This document shows, one piece after another, positions 17,003-25,261 of a stretch of 64,000 nt of DNA. This DNA is from Bacillus sp. FJAT-29790 (GTDB taxonomy: Bacteria; Bacillota; Bacilli; Bacillales; Cytobacillaceae). Below the pieces are notes generated by a model. It saw only the letters and a program-made list of their open reading frames with translations, was not told the origin of the DNA and made no database searches. The position numbers were made by a program, and so were the translations under genes. Positions within the stretch are counted from its first letter, which is position 1. The number at the start of each line of letters is the position of its first letter. The stretch covers positions 957,658 through 1,021,657 of the forward strand of contig NZ_JAHNZZ010000001.1 in assembly GCF_019039215.1 (NCBI RefSeq), written 5' to 3'.

Positions 17003-17797
17003 TTGGCTTGGGAACCCGATTGGAATGAAGAAAATATTGGATATCCGAAACCAGAAGAATTTGAAAATATGACTCAAGAAGAATTTGAAGAACATTGCGA
17101 ATTACTGGACCTTGCCCCTACGCAATATGAATATGCTCGTCTAGACGCTTTGTCTAATAATTTTAACTACATAAGTACAGTTTTAGAGAAGATAGATATG
17201 GAAGGTTGGCCAACAGTTGCGGTAGACAGGGATTTAGAGTTAGGTTGGTTAGAATGGGGTAAACCATTAAAGATGCAGAGGAAAGATTATGAAACTCTAT
17301 ATAAAAGCTGTACTCATTGGTCAAACATGTGTGAAAGTCCAATTGAGTGTATGCTATACGATGAAGTAAAGAAAATTGACCTAAATCCGGAAATTAATTT
17401 AACTCTAGGGGATTTGCTTTTTAAATGCAAAAGAGATATTGCAGGAAGGTTTACTGAAGGTGCAGGGGAGCGTTATGATCAGATTTACATGATTATGGAT
17501 GGAAACCACCTAGTTCCTATTCTAATTGTAGAGTGTGATGGGGAAGCAAATCACACGAAAGTGGAAGATATAAAGAAGGATGCAATGAAAGAACATAACC
17601 TTTGCAGTCACTTTCCACACGTGCCTGTTCTTCGATTCACGGGTACAGAAATTAAAAGTTCTGGAAAAAAGTGTGCCTCTTTAATTAAGAGTACTTTTGA
17701 ATTTCTTTGTTCAATATATCCACAATTAAAAGCCAATCCTGACATGGTTAAACAAATTAGGGATAATGCAGTACAAAGATTGGTTAAAATAATATAA
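17003..17797 (+). CDS. DUF559/Vsr-like nuclease-fold protein
   Basis: A 264-residue protein. The TTG at 17003 is the likely start: GGAGGGG lies 6 bases before it, and the alternative ATG at 16988 overlaps that site. The N-terminal ~100 residues are very acidic (repeated EEFE). From ~112 the sequence has CESPIECMLYDEVKKI, then YDQIYMIMDGNHLVPILIVE, ECDGEANHT and VPVLRFTGTEI. This is the order of DUF559/very-short-patch-repair-type endonuclease folds (ESxxE...D...E-x-D/H...RFTxxEI). It closes the run of nuclease-like genes. Catalysis is inferred. Confidence 0.68.
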   Translation: MAWEPDWNEENIGYPKPEEFENMTQEEFEEHCELLDLAPTQYEYARLDALSNNFNYISTVLEKIDMEGWPTVAVDRDLELGWLEWGKPLKMQRKDYETLYKSCTHWSNMCESPIECMLYDEVKKIDLNPEINLTLGDLLFKCKRDIAGRFTEGAGERYDQIYMIMDGNHLVPILIVECDGEANHTKVEDIKKDAMKEHNLCSHFPHVPVLRFTGTEIKSSGKKCASLIKSTFEFLCSIYPQLKANPDMVKQIRDNAVQRLVKII

Positions 17798-18305
17798 TGC
17801 ATTTTTTTAGGAATCCATTGTTGAACTACTGTGTTAGAATGATATTTTCTTCACTTACTGTGGTGAAGCATGGCTGCATGAATAGCTATAGTGTGCGTTT
17901 AGTTCAATAAATATTAGGCTATTTAGAATTCTATGTAACTTGAAATCAATCACTTGCATTCAAGGTTTTGCTTTTCTAATGCCTCGGATCAAATTGCAAA
18001 ATTTTTTAAGGCATTTTTTCTTCTATGGTTTGTTACATAAAGACTTCACGCATGTTGTGTGTAGAAACAAAAGAAGCAGGTTAAAGTAATCACCTGCAAA
18101 TTATTTTACACGAATTTTACACATAGCTATTGCCAAACCTTATCAAATCAATACTTTAAAGGATAAATCGACCCCGGCCACCGGTATCAGAAAGCTTATA
18201 AAGAAAGGCTTCAACAGAAATGTTGAAGTCTTTTTTGTGTTTTTTCAACACGACATAAATAATCGAAAATCGTGTGCGGTGAATCGTGTGCGTAGGAGGC
18301 TGTTT
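17798..18305. other. intergenic region upstream of integrase remnant
   Basis: No gene recognised. At 18168-18190 a GC-rich patch (CGACCCCGGCCACCGGTA) stands out from AT-rich surroundings. Its spacing loosely resembles the 3' part of a tRNA (TCGA loop, stem, acceptor), but the 5' half is absent and there is no CCA. It could mark a former attachment site next to the integrase fragment. Confidence 0.35.
18205..18237 (+). terminator. intrinsic terminator
   Basis: GGCTTCAACA pairs with TGTTGAAGTC around GAAA, then six T. Confidence 0.8.
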
Positions 18306-18619
18306 ATGAAAGACGTGGAGAACTAACGGAGGATGAATTAAGAATTATTAAGAAGAAAATTTCTGATGATGAAGCTTTTGAAAAGTTTTATAAGGACTGC
18401 TATCTAAGAAATTTACGACCTGCTACCATCAATTACTATAAAAATGTATTTCATGCAGCAAGACTAAAGATTAATAAGCAGTTAGTAGATTGTGAACAGA
18501 AAGATATTGAAGATTTAATTTTGCAGAGTAAAGAATTAATGAAGATTACAACGATTAATACTCGTTTACGCGTATTTCGAGCGTTTTACAACTTCCTATT
18601 GATAGAAAGGGGATGGTGA
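18306..18619 (+). pseudogene. tyrosine recombinase (integrase) N-terminal remnant
   Basis: AGGAGG precedes ATG 18306. Reading MK and then, after restoring one A, RRGELTEDELRIIKKK continues with FYKDCYLRNLRPATINYYKN and ITTINTRLRVFRAFYNFLLI. This is a core-binding SAM-like domain of phage/ICE tyrosine integrases. The frame ends in ERGW plus stop, so the whole catalytic domain (R...HxxR...Y) is missing. Frameshift plus truncation make it non-functional. It probably marks the integration of an island segment here. Confidence 0.75.
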
Positions 18620-18620
18620 T

Positions 18621-18849
18621 ATGCAAAGAAATGAAAAGTTAAACTATTTAATGTTACTAAGAAATGATATTGGCGAAGAACAATTTAAGTTTGCAGCAGC
18701 AAACAATTCTTGCTAAAGAATATTCAGAGTTGCTTCAATGGAGTAGCATCAAGAGAAGTAGAATGAATGTGTTAGATCGTATTAATCTAATGTTAAGAAG
18801 CATGGGGTGTGACGAGGTAAGCTATGGTTTTATTCGTCAATTCATCTAA
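18621..18849 (+). CDS. small hypothetical protein, possibly frameshifted
   Basis: The ATG at 18621 follows GGGGATGGTGAT and opens MQRNEKLNYLMLLRNDIGEE, stopping at 18716. An overlapping frame continues QQQTILAKEYSELLQW and LDRINLMLRSMGCDEVSYGF to 18849. Joined by one shift near 18685 they would give a ~75-residue helical protein coupled to the integrase fragment. Function unknown. Either half alone could be spurious. Confidence 0.4.
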
Positions 18850-19176
18850 GACTTAGTTGATGATGAATGAAGTTATTGTTGAAGTAGTAAGTTTTTGTTG
18901 AAGTAGATGAAGGTGAAGTGAGAGTGGTGGTGAGTGGGTTTGTCTCGGACTGTCTCGTCTTCGTCCGGGTTTCGCCCTACCTTTTTTGAAAAAAAGCAAA
19001 CGAGCTTAGAAATAACGTGGGAGGATACACTTTTAGTGGCGGTACCAAAACTCCAAATGAGAGTTGAAATCCTGCAAAAGAATCTATAAAAGAATAAAAT
19101 ATTTTGTTTTTTCTTTTAATCTATGTATACAGAATTTACCTTATGCTAGAATAAGGGTAAAAAGTAGGGAAGAACA
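18850..19176. other. intergenic region upstream of the MBL-protease-SMC operon
   Basis: A G-rich purine stretch of GTTGAAGTAG-like repeats (18880-18940), then a short GC-rich block (TGTCTCGGACTGTCTCGTCT) with local direct repetition. The last 100 bases are AT-rich, hold the presumed promoter (a TAGAATAAGG element near 19147), and end in the ribosome site AGGGAAG. Confidence 0.4.
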
Positions 19177-20406
19177 TTGTCGGAAATTAGAATTGAAAGT
19201 TTTCCAGCCCAAGAAGGTGACTGCTTTTTGGTGAGTATAGGAAAGGAAAAAAATAAAACCCATATACTAATTGATGGAGGATATTCCGAGACTTACCATG
19301 ATTATCTTAAATCAAGGCTCGAAGAACTGAATAAAGTTGGGGAATATTTAAATTTAGTGGTTGTTACTCATATAGATTCAGACCATATAGAAGGGATAAT
19401 TGAATTATTAACTGAAAATAAATCAGCCGAAAGTCCCCAAGTTATTAGAATAGATGAAATTTGGCACAACAGTTATAGACATCTCAATTTTGAAAAGAAT
19501 CAGACTGTATTAAACCCAGATGAAAAATCAATACTTTTTGATATGATAAATAGAGGTAAAATAAGCCATCGAGATAATAAGGCTGACCAGCAAAATCAAA
19601 GTAAGGAAATAAGTGCAAGAGATGGTTCTACTCTAGCAGGATTAATATATCATGGAAAATATAATTGGAATAGTTCGATGGGTTCTTCAGCAATCAAATG
19701 TAATACACCCGATATTATAAGTTTAACTCCTGACATAAAAGTTCGAATTCTCTCGCCAAGTTTGGAGAGTTTAAATAAGTTAAAAAAGATGTGGGTTAAG
19801 GAACTAAAGAAAGACAAATACGATTTTAAGTTAAATGATGATGGACTATTTGATGATGCTTATGAATTTTTTTTATTGAATAAAGATATTTATGAAGATA
19901 TTGAAGAGGATAAAGACGTCTCACACAAAAATCAGAACCTCAAATTAGAGTCTCTTTTAAAGATAAAAACAAAAAAAGACACATCAGTGGCCAATGGGTC
20001 CTCAATTTCTTTTATAGTCGAATATAAAAATAAAAAGTTACTATTCCTAGCAGATTCCCACCCTCAAGATATATATAAGGAAATCGAGAGGTTAAAAAAA
20101 GAGTGTAAATATAATACTTACTTTGATTTTATTAAGGTTTCCCATCACGGGAGTAATAGAAACACTAGTCCTGAATTACTTACTCTGATTGATTCACCTA
20201 TTTATTTTTTTTCAACAAATGGCCAGAAACACAATCATCCTCATCCTGAAACAATTGCCAGGATTATTTCCAGAAGTGGACAGAAAAGGTGCCTAATGTT
20301 CAACTACCCTTTGGAGAGTGAGCTATTTATTGATGATTTAAAGAAAGAATATTCTTTTGAGGTTGATTTTGGTAATGGCGAAACATTTAAAGCAATAGAC
20401 TTATAG
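19177..20406 (+). CDS. metallo-beta-lactamase-fold hydrolase, first effector of a Lamassu/ABC-3C-like operon
   Basis: A 409-residue protein from a TTG behind AGGGAAG. It opens RIESFPAQEGDCFLVSIG, as ComEC/Rec2-type MBL proteins do. ILIDGGY (D33), THIDSDHIEG (H65, D67, D69, H70) and VSHHGSNRN (H323/H324) supply the two-metal site, and the C-terminal HNHPHPETI is the family end motif. A charged insert (~130-270) separates the motifs. It is followed after 14 bases by a protease gene, then by middle-component and SMC genes. This matches the hydrolase-plus-protease effector pair of Lamassu (ABC-three-component) defence systems. The substrate (nucleotide, nucleic acid or lipid) is unknown. Confidence 0.82.
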   Translation: MSEIRIESFPAQEGDCFLVSIGKEKNKTHILIDGGYSETYHDYLKSRLEELNKVGEYLNLVVVTHIDSDHIEGIIELLTENKSAESPQVIRIDEIWHNSYRHLNFEKNQTVLNPDEKSILFDMINRGKISHRDNKADQQNQSKEISARDGSTLAGLIYHGKYNWNSSMGSSAIKCNTPDIISLTPDIKVRILSPSLESLNKLKKMWVKELKKDKYDFKLNDDGLFDDAYEFFLLNKDIYEDIEEDKDVSHKNQNLKLESLLKIKTKKDTSVANGSSISFIVEYKNKKLLFLADSHPQDIYKEIERLKKECKYNTYFDFIKVSHHGSNRNTSPELLTLIDSPIYFFSTNGQKHNHPHPETIARIISRSGQKRCLMFNYPLESELFIDDLKKEYSFEVDFGNGETFKAIDL

Positions 20407-20420
20407 AGGTGTAACAAATA

Positions 20421-21509
20421 ATGGCTAATTTTGTAAGGTTAGAAAAGGCAGTATGTAAATTAACATGTGGGGAAATAAAAGATTGTGAAAAAGCAACCGC
20501 TTTTCTTATCTCGCCTAATAAGGCAATAACAGCAAGACATGCTATTGAAGATTACTACGATGAAAATAAACAAATTTTTCTTGAATTTTGTAACATTACT
20601 AGTAAACCCATTTTCCGAAAAGCGAAGCCTCTTGATATACCTCCAAATATAAATAGTCCTATTGTTATTCTGGAGCTTGACGAATGCGTAGAAACCGATG
20701 TTTATTTATCCTTTTGTGACTACGAGATAGAAAAAGATGATAGATATGAAACATTTGGCTATCCGGTTGTTAAATGGCAAATGGGTCAATGGATAAACAG
20801 TGAAGTTTCTAGACGGGTTACCCAACAAATGGCAAGACCATTTGATTGGGATATAGATCTAAACCATTCATCAAATATAAAAGATTTTGGAGGTTTATCC
20901 GGAGCCCCTTTATTTATAAAAAAACAGTTAGTAGGAGTTTTACTTACAGAATCTAAAGCTGGGGGAAAGGCTATATCTTTAGGTTGTATTAGTATTGAAA
21001 GGCTAAAAGACGTTTTACAACATTTCGATATTCCAATTAAGGAGTTTAGTCATGACTTCATAATGGATGAAATATATGAGTTGGACGATGATAGTAACTT
21101 TTCTGAGTCAATTTTTATAGCTAAGTTGGAATCGGCTCAAATCTTTGATCACGAAGATTATCAACAAGAATTTTTCAATGCTGAGATTGCAAAGACTTCA
21201 ATAGAAAGTAGAAACATATCTACTGAAGTAAAAAGTTTTTCTATGTTGCAGAATAATATTAAAAGTATTTGGCGAACTCAACATCTATCCTATAATGATG
21301 ATTTTGATGGAAGAGAATTGTTAACGAAAGTCTATACAAGAGTTGAAGACTTAAATGAAGGTACACTTAAAAGTACTCCCGAATTACCCCTTTTGGTAAA
21401 AAAAGGGATCCTCCATCAACTTTCGGATGAATGTAAAGTTGGATGGACTAAAAACTATAAAGATAGGTTGAAAAGCTATCTAGAAGAGAGGGAGCGTATA
21501 GATGGGTGA
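20421..21509 (+). CDS. trypsin-like serine protease with C-terminal adaptor, second effector
   Basis: A 362-residue protein. Residues 1-205 are a chymotrypsin/trypsin-like fold: ATAFLISPNKAITARHAIED places the catalytic His at 40, and FGGLSGAPLF places the Ser at 160. The usual D-I-A-L-L strand is replaced by NSPIVILEL (78-86), so the canonical Asp is not obvious. Residues ~225-360 are helical and end in KVGWTKNYKDRLKSYLEERE, like the C-terminal domain that ties effectors of ABC-three-component systems to their ATPase. It lacks a signal peptide, so it acts in the cytosol. Its stop overlaps the next gene by 8 bases. I infer that the ATPase complex unleashes proteolysis on infection. Confidence 0.8.
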   Translation: MANFVRLEKAVCKLTCGEIKDCEKATAFLISPNKAITARHAIEDYYDENKQIFLEFCNITSKPIFRKAKPLDIPPNINSPIVILELDECVETDVYLSFCDYEIEKDDRYETFGYPVVKWQMGQWINSEVSRRVTQQMARPFDWDIDLNHSSNIKDFGGLSGAPLFIKKQLVGVLLTESKAGGKAISLGCISIERLKDVLQHFDIPIKEFSHDFIMDEIYELDDDSNFSESIFIAKLESAQIFDHEDYQQEFFNAEIAKTSIESRNISTEVKSFSMLQNNIKSIWRTQHLSYNDDFDGRELLTKVYTRVEDLNEGTLKSTPELPLLVKKGILHQLSDECKVGWTKNYKDRLKSYLEERERIDG

Positions 21510-21984
21510 GTTGAATTTAGTTAATAGGGATTTAATATTAAATTCAACTAGAATATTAATATTAATTTCAAAATTTGAAACAAAAAAAACATTTAAATTA
21601 AATTTATATAAAATTATGCTTTACGATTTTTATATGAAATTCCCTCAAACAATGCTATCTAAAGAAGTAAGAAATAATAACTCAAAAGATTTTAATGAGT
21701 TTTATTCCTATTTTCATTGGCAGCCAGATAGAGATGAATATAATTTATATCTTCGTTATTTAATTGGTAAAAAGTTAATTGATAAAATTATCATTGGTAC
21801 TGACTTATGTTACCGAATTAATGAAAAAGGTATTAATGTATTAAAAAGGTTAGAAAGTAGTTATTCTTATGAATTAAAGAGTATTGCAGATTATATAAAG
21901 AAAGAAATTTCAAAATTAAGTGATTCAATAATAGAAAGTCAGATTGTTAATGAATCGTTAAAAAGTAATAAGGATGATTACTGA
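21502..21984 (+). CDS. ABC-three-component middle component (LmuC-like)
   Basis: A 160-residue helical protein with a winged-helix-like middle: STRILILISKF, KIMLYDFYMKFPQTMLS, IGTDLCYRINEKGINVLKRL. It overlaps the protease gene by 8 bases and the ATPase gene by 1 base (TGATG coupling). Middle components of ABC-three-component/Lamassu systems are small proteins in exactly this place that bridge the effector and the SMC-like ATPase; their sequences vary strongly. The assignment rests mainly on position and on the RILILL...LLDF pattern. Confidence 0.72.
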   Translation: MGELNLVNRDLILNSTRILILISKFETKKTFKLNLYKIMLYDFYMKFPQTMLSKEVRNNNSKDFNEFYSYFHWQPDRDEYNLYLRYLIGKKLIDKIIIGTDLCYRINEKGINVLKRLESSYSYELKSIADYIKKEISKLSDSIIESQIVNESLKSNKDDY

Positions 21985-23930
21985 TGAGTAAAAGAATATT
22001 TTTGGAAAAACTTATACTAATAGGATTTAGGAAAAACTATGAAATAGAATTTAAAAGGGGTTTAAATTTTATTTCTGGGCCTATGTCAACTGGGAAATCA
22101 TCAATTGCTGAAATGATTAATTATGCTTTTGGAAGTGAGAAACATAATGCCTATATTGAGATAAGGAACAGCTGTAAGGAAGTAGAGTTACAATTTGTTA
22201 TTGGGGATCGTAAATTTAAAATAGTTAGGCCATTATTTGATTTTAATAGACCTGTTAAATTATTTAGATGGATAGAAGAAAAAAGTTCTTTCAGTGAAGA
22301 TTTTGAGCTTTTGCCAATAGATAGCCCAGCAAATGAAGCTTCACTATCAGCTTTCTTGTTAAATGAAATTGGTCTTGCTGATATTACAGTTGCAAATCAA
22401 ACTTTCAGTTATAGAGACTTGTTCAAGTATTGTTATGTAAGACAATCAACTATAGACTCTGAAAATTTATTGAAGGAAAAGGACTGGGGTTCAAGCATAA
22501 AGAGACGCCCTACATTTGAAATAATATTTAATATTTATAATGATTTGTTAGGTAATCTTAGACAAAAGTTAAAAGAAAAGGGTCAGTATATTAATATTCT
22601 AGTTAAAAAAAGAGATGGTGTTTATGAATTTTTAAAAGAGATAAAAATATCGGATGTAGATGAAATCTTAAAGGAAAAGGAAAGGCTTAACCAACTTCTA
22701 GGTGAAAAGAATAAAAAATTAGTTGAGATAAAAGCTTCAGGAAAGTACGATGATGAACTTACTTTAAGTTTAGAAGAAGGAATAGCAAAACTTAAGGAAA
22801 AAATTATCAACTATGAATTGGAAATACAAGATAAAATTAAATATATAGAAAAACTAATATTACTTAGAAATCAATACTCGAGTGAAGTTCAAAAAATTGA
22901 ATTTATCTTAGAAGGTGCTCTGGTACTGAATAAAATTGACTTTGAGATTTGCCCTTCGTGTCTTAATGCAATCGAAGAAAAAAAAGGTTGCAACTTATGT
23001 GGTAGTGAACTAAGGGATCTTTCGGAATCAGAGATTAGGATATATAAAAGTGAACTTTTTAGAATAAAGAGAAAATTTAATGCTTTAACTAGTTTTATTG
23101 AATCACAGGAATTCTCCTTAAGTGATCTAAAAAAGATTAGAAGGGAAAAGAATGAAGAATTACATAGAAAGCAAAGAGAACTCGACAGATTAAGGAATAA
23201 CTATATTAGTCCATTTATTGAACAAATTGAACAAATAAATTTTGAAATCGGTAATATTTACAAAAGCTTGGAACAATTAGAGAATGATTTAAAAGTAAAA
23301 AGTCATTTTTCTAAACTAAACGAAAAAATATTAGAGGAAGAGAATTTATTCGATGGATTAAAAAAGGAAATTGAAAACTTACAACTTGAAACTATCACTA
23401 AAGACGAAGTTATCAAAGATCTGTCTGTTTTATTAAGTAACATTCTAAAGGAGTTCAATTTTCCAAAATTAAGTGAAGCCTATATTAAAGATTCTAACTA
23501 TTTACCTTATGTTCGTGGTGTGAAGTATGATGAGTTAGGTAGTGGTGGAGCAATTACAATGACAACAATGGCTTACTTTCTTTCTATTGCCTTATTAAAG
23601 ACAAATAGCAAAAATCATCCTGGATTTTTAATTATTGACTCCCCAAGAAAGAATCTTGGTGCAGATGCTAAGAATAATGATGAATTTAAAGATGAGGAAA
23701 TATTTAATTCAATAATTAAGTATTTTATTTCAATAACAAATAATTCTACTAATAGTGGTGGTAAAGATAAAGAAGAAGACGTAGTAGAAATAATTAATGA
23801 TTTGCAGTTGATCGTTATAAACAATGGTTATCCAGATTTCTTAAATCAAAACGACCTCATTAAAATATTTGATGGAAAAGGAACAAAGGATCTTCCTTAT
23901 GGATTAATAGATGATATTGAAAATCCATAA
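21984..23930 (+). CDS. SMC-like ABC ATPase (LmuB-like)
   Basis: A 648-residue protein. Walker A SGPMSTGKSS spans residues 31-40. A long coiled coil (~180-320 and ~340-470) is broken by a zinc hook with two CxxC pairs at 323/326 and 336/339 (CPSCLNA...CNLCG). The ABC signature region is YDELGSGGAITMTTMA near 515-525, and Walker B is GFLIIDSPRKN with D552. It is a Rad50/SMC-type DNA-sensing ATPase whose hook is of the zinc kind, as in Rad50. In Lamassu systems the homologue dimerises on foreign or aberrant DNA ends and activates the effector. It is the last gene of the operon, with a terminator at 23981. Confidence 0.87.
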   Translation: MSKRIFLEKLILIGFRKNYEIEFKRGLNFISGPMSTGKSSIAEMINYAFGSEKHNAYIEIRNSCKEVELQFVIGDRKFKIVRPLFDFNRPVKLFRWIEEKSSFSEDFELLPIDSPANEASLSAFLLNEIGLADITVANQTFSYRDLFKYCYVRQSTIDSENLLKEKDWGSSIKRRPTFEIIFNIYNDLLGNLRQKLKEKGQYINILVKKRDGVYEFLKEIKISDVDEILKEKERLNQLLGEKNKKLVEIKASGKYDDELTLSLEEGIAKLKEKIINYELEIQDKIKYIEKLILLRNQYSSEVQKIEFILEGALVLNKIDFEICPSCLNAIEEKKGCNLCGSELRDLSESEIRIYKSELFRIKRKFNALTSFIESQEFSLSDLKKIRREKNEELHRKQRELDRLRNNYISPFIEQIEQINFEIGNIYKSLEQLENDLKVKSHFSKLNEKILEEENLFDGLKKEIENLQLETITKDEVIKDLSVLLSNILKEFNFPKLSEAYIKDSNYLPYVRGVKYDELGSGGAITMTTMAYFLSIALLKTNSKNHPGFLIIDSPRKNLGADAKNNDEFKDEEIFNSIIKYFISITNNSTNSGGKDKEEDVVEIINDLQLIVINNGYPDFLNQNDLIKIFDGKGTKDLPYGLIDDIENP

Positions 23931-23980
23931 AATGCTCTTTAAAGTTTGGAATATAATAAAATATCAATTTTATTTCACAA

Positions 23981-24018
23981 AAAATCACCTCGATTTAGGA
24001 ATCGAGGTGATTTTTATT
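23981..24018 (+). terminator. terminator, probably bidirectional
   Basis: AAATCACCTCGATT pairs with AATCGAGGTGATTT; a T-run follows on this strand and an A-run precedes the stem. It closes the SMC operon and may also serve the minus-strand gene. Confidence 0.85.
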
Positions 24019-24111
24019 ATTCTGTATTGCGACGAGTAATAGGAATATATTACTGGCATAAGTTAATTTTCTCTGAGAGCCCCTCAGAAACATAGCTTTT
24101 CCTCATTATGT

Positions 24112-24408
24112 TTATTCCCAGTCTTCTTCTACTCTCGGAAGATTTTGATTGTTGTAAAATTCATAAAACATCTCCGTCAAGAATTTATGCCTTTCATCAT
24201 TAGACATCCATTTATCAAGATTTTTCACGATCTCCATCATTTCTTCGGCAGTATGCTTTTGTTCATGAAGCTGCTCTTCCTTCGCTTCCATTTCTTTATT
24301 GATATGATTTAAGTACATATCATGTAATCCAATTTTTCTAGATAGAAATTGAAGGTCCTTTTTTATATTCAAAATTTCTTGTTCTAAGATTTCCTCAGCA
24401 GTTTGCAT
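24112..24408 (-). CDS. coiled-coil hypothetical protein
   Basis: A 98-residue, strongly charged helical protein (MQTAEEILEQEILNIKKDLQ; KEEQLHEQKHTAEEMMEIVK), almost all predicted coiled coil, with a C-terminal EEDWE tail. The ribosome site AAAGGAG is good. It has no catalytic motif or membrane segment. It could be a structural or regulatory small protein of a mobile element; family not recognised. Confidence 0.65.
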   Translation of the reverse strand: MQTAEEILEQEILNIKKDLQFLSRKIGLHDMYLNHINKEMEAKEEQLHEQKHTAEEMMEIVKNLDKWMSNDERHKFLTEMFYEFYNNQNLPRVEEDWE

Positions 24409-24502
24409 TTTAAAAACTCCTTTCTTTTGTCTTCTTTAAAAATATTTTACCACACCTTTTTACAAATGATTTAGAGCAGATACAAAGAATAAAGAGGTGA
24501 TT

Positions 24503-24871
24503 ATGGTGCTACCAAATAAAAAACAATTAGTTCAACATTTATCTGATAAAATGACCAATCAAGATATAGCTAAGATTTATGGGACTACTTTTCAGAAAAT
24601 AATTCAACTTATAAAAAAATATCATATAAACCCAAATGAACTTAGAAAAGTAAACAACTATATTGTATATGAGCATTGGAATAAAGGTGAAGTTGTTTAT
24701 GTCGGAAGTGGAGTCTGGTATCGTTGCAGAAGATATACAAATAGAAGAAACTCTGAACATAGAAGATTGATGCAAGAAGGGAAGATCCTTTATAAAATTT
24801 TGGCTGAGTTTGAAATTGAGGAAGAAGCAAGACAATATGAAGCTAACTTGATAAAAAATATAAACAAATAG
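24503..24871 (+). CDS. HTH plus GIY-YIG-like nuclease protein
   Basis: A 122-residue protein. ATG 24503 is preferred over GTG 24497 because AGAGGTG lies just before it. The N-terminus (MTNQDIAKIYGTTFQKIIQL) is a helix-turn-helix of the invertase/LuxR type. Residues ~52-120 look like a compact GIY-YIG domain: YIVYEHW...VVYVGSG in place of GIY/YIG, an RCRRYTNR arginine segment, and EIEEEARQYEANLI with the metal-binding Glu. The order HTH then nuclease is reversed from most homing endonucleases. DNA cleavage is inferred. A terminator follows at 25065. Confidence 0.65.
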   Translation: MVLPNKKQLVQHLSDKMTNQDIAKIYGTTFQKIIQLIKKYHINPNELRKVNNYIVYEHWNKGEVVYVGSGVWYRCRRYTNRRNSEHRRLMQEGKILYKILAEFEIEEEARQYEANLIKNINK

Positions 24872-25261
24872 GTCAAGCAAAATTCAATAAACAAACTAGT
24901 TAATGCTTGACGATAATACAAACCAAAGGCATAATTGTCAGTAATCGTGTTAATCGGAAAAATAAAAAAATTCATCAACTGTTGTTGTTCCTAACATAAT
25001 AAGCAGATAGGATATTTTTGGGACTCAAAATCGTGTTCCTTTATGAAAAATAATATGATCTATTAACAGACAGGAAAAGTATTTATCCTGTCTGTTTTTT
25101 GCCTCTTAAATACGGTGAGGCGTATCATAAATAGAAAAAAGTTTTGAAAAAGTTTAATTGCAAATTATTGTTTATAAGGAAAAAAACGCAAATGTTTAAA
25201 TGCTAAAATATTACTAGATAAGTTAAGTAATAAGGTTTTGGATAAAAGGGGGAAGAAAGTA
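24872..25261. other. intergenic region between the GIY-YIG gene and the DUF4062 remnant
   Basis: Holds the terminator at 25065-25100. Otherwise AT-rich with no gene. The AAAAGGGGGAAG ribosome site at its right end belongs to the decayed DUF4062 gene. Confidence 0.5.
25065..25100 (+). terminator. intrinsic terminator
   Basis: AACAGACAGGA pairs with TCCTGTCTGTT, followed by TTTTTT. Confidence 0.88.

Noticed and set aside
18168-18195. tRNA 3' end
   Set aside because: Only a T-arm/acceptor-like shape is present; the 5' half, anticodon arm and CCA are missing, and T-loop bases deviate.
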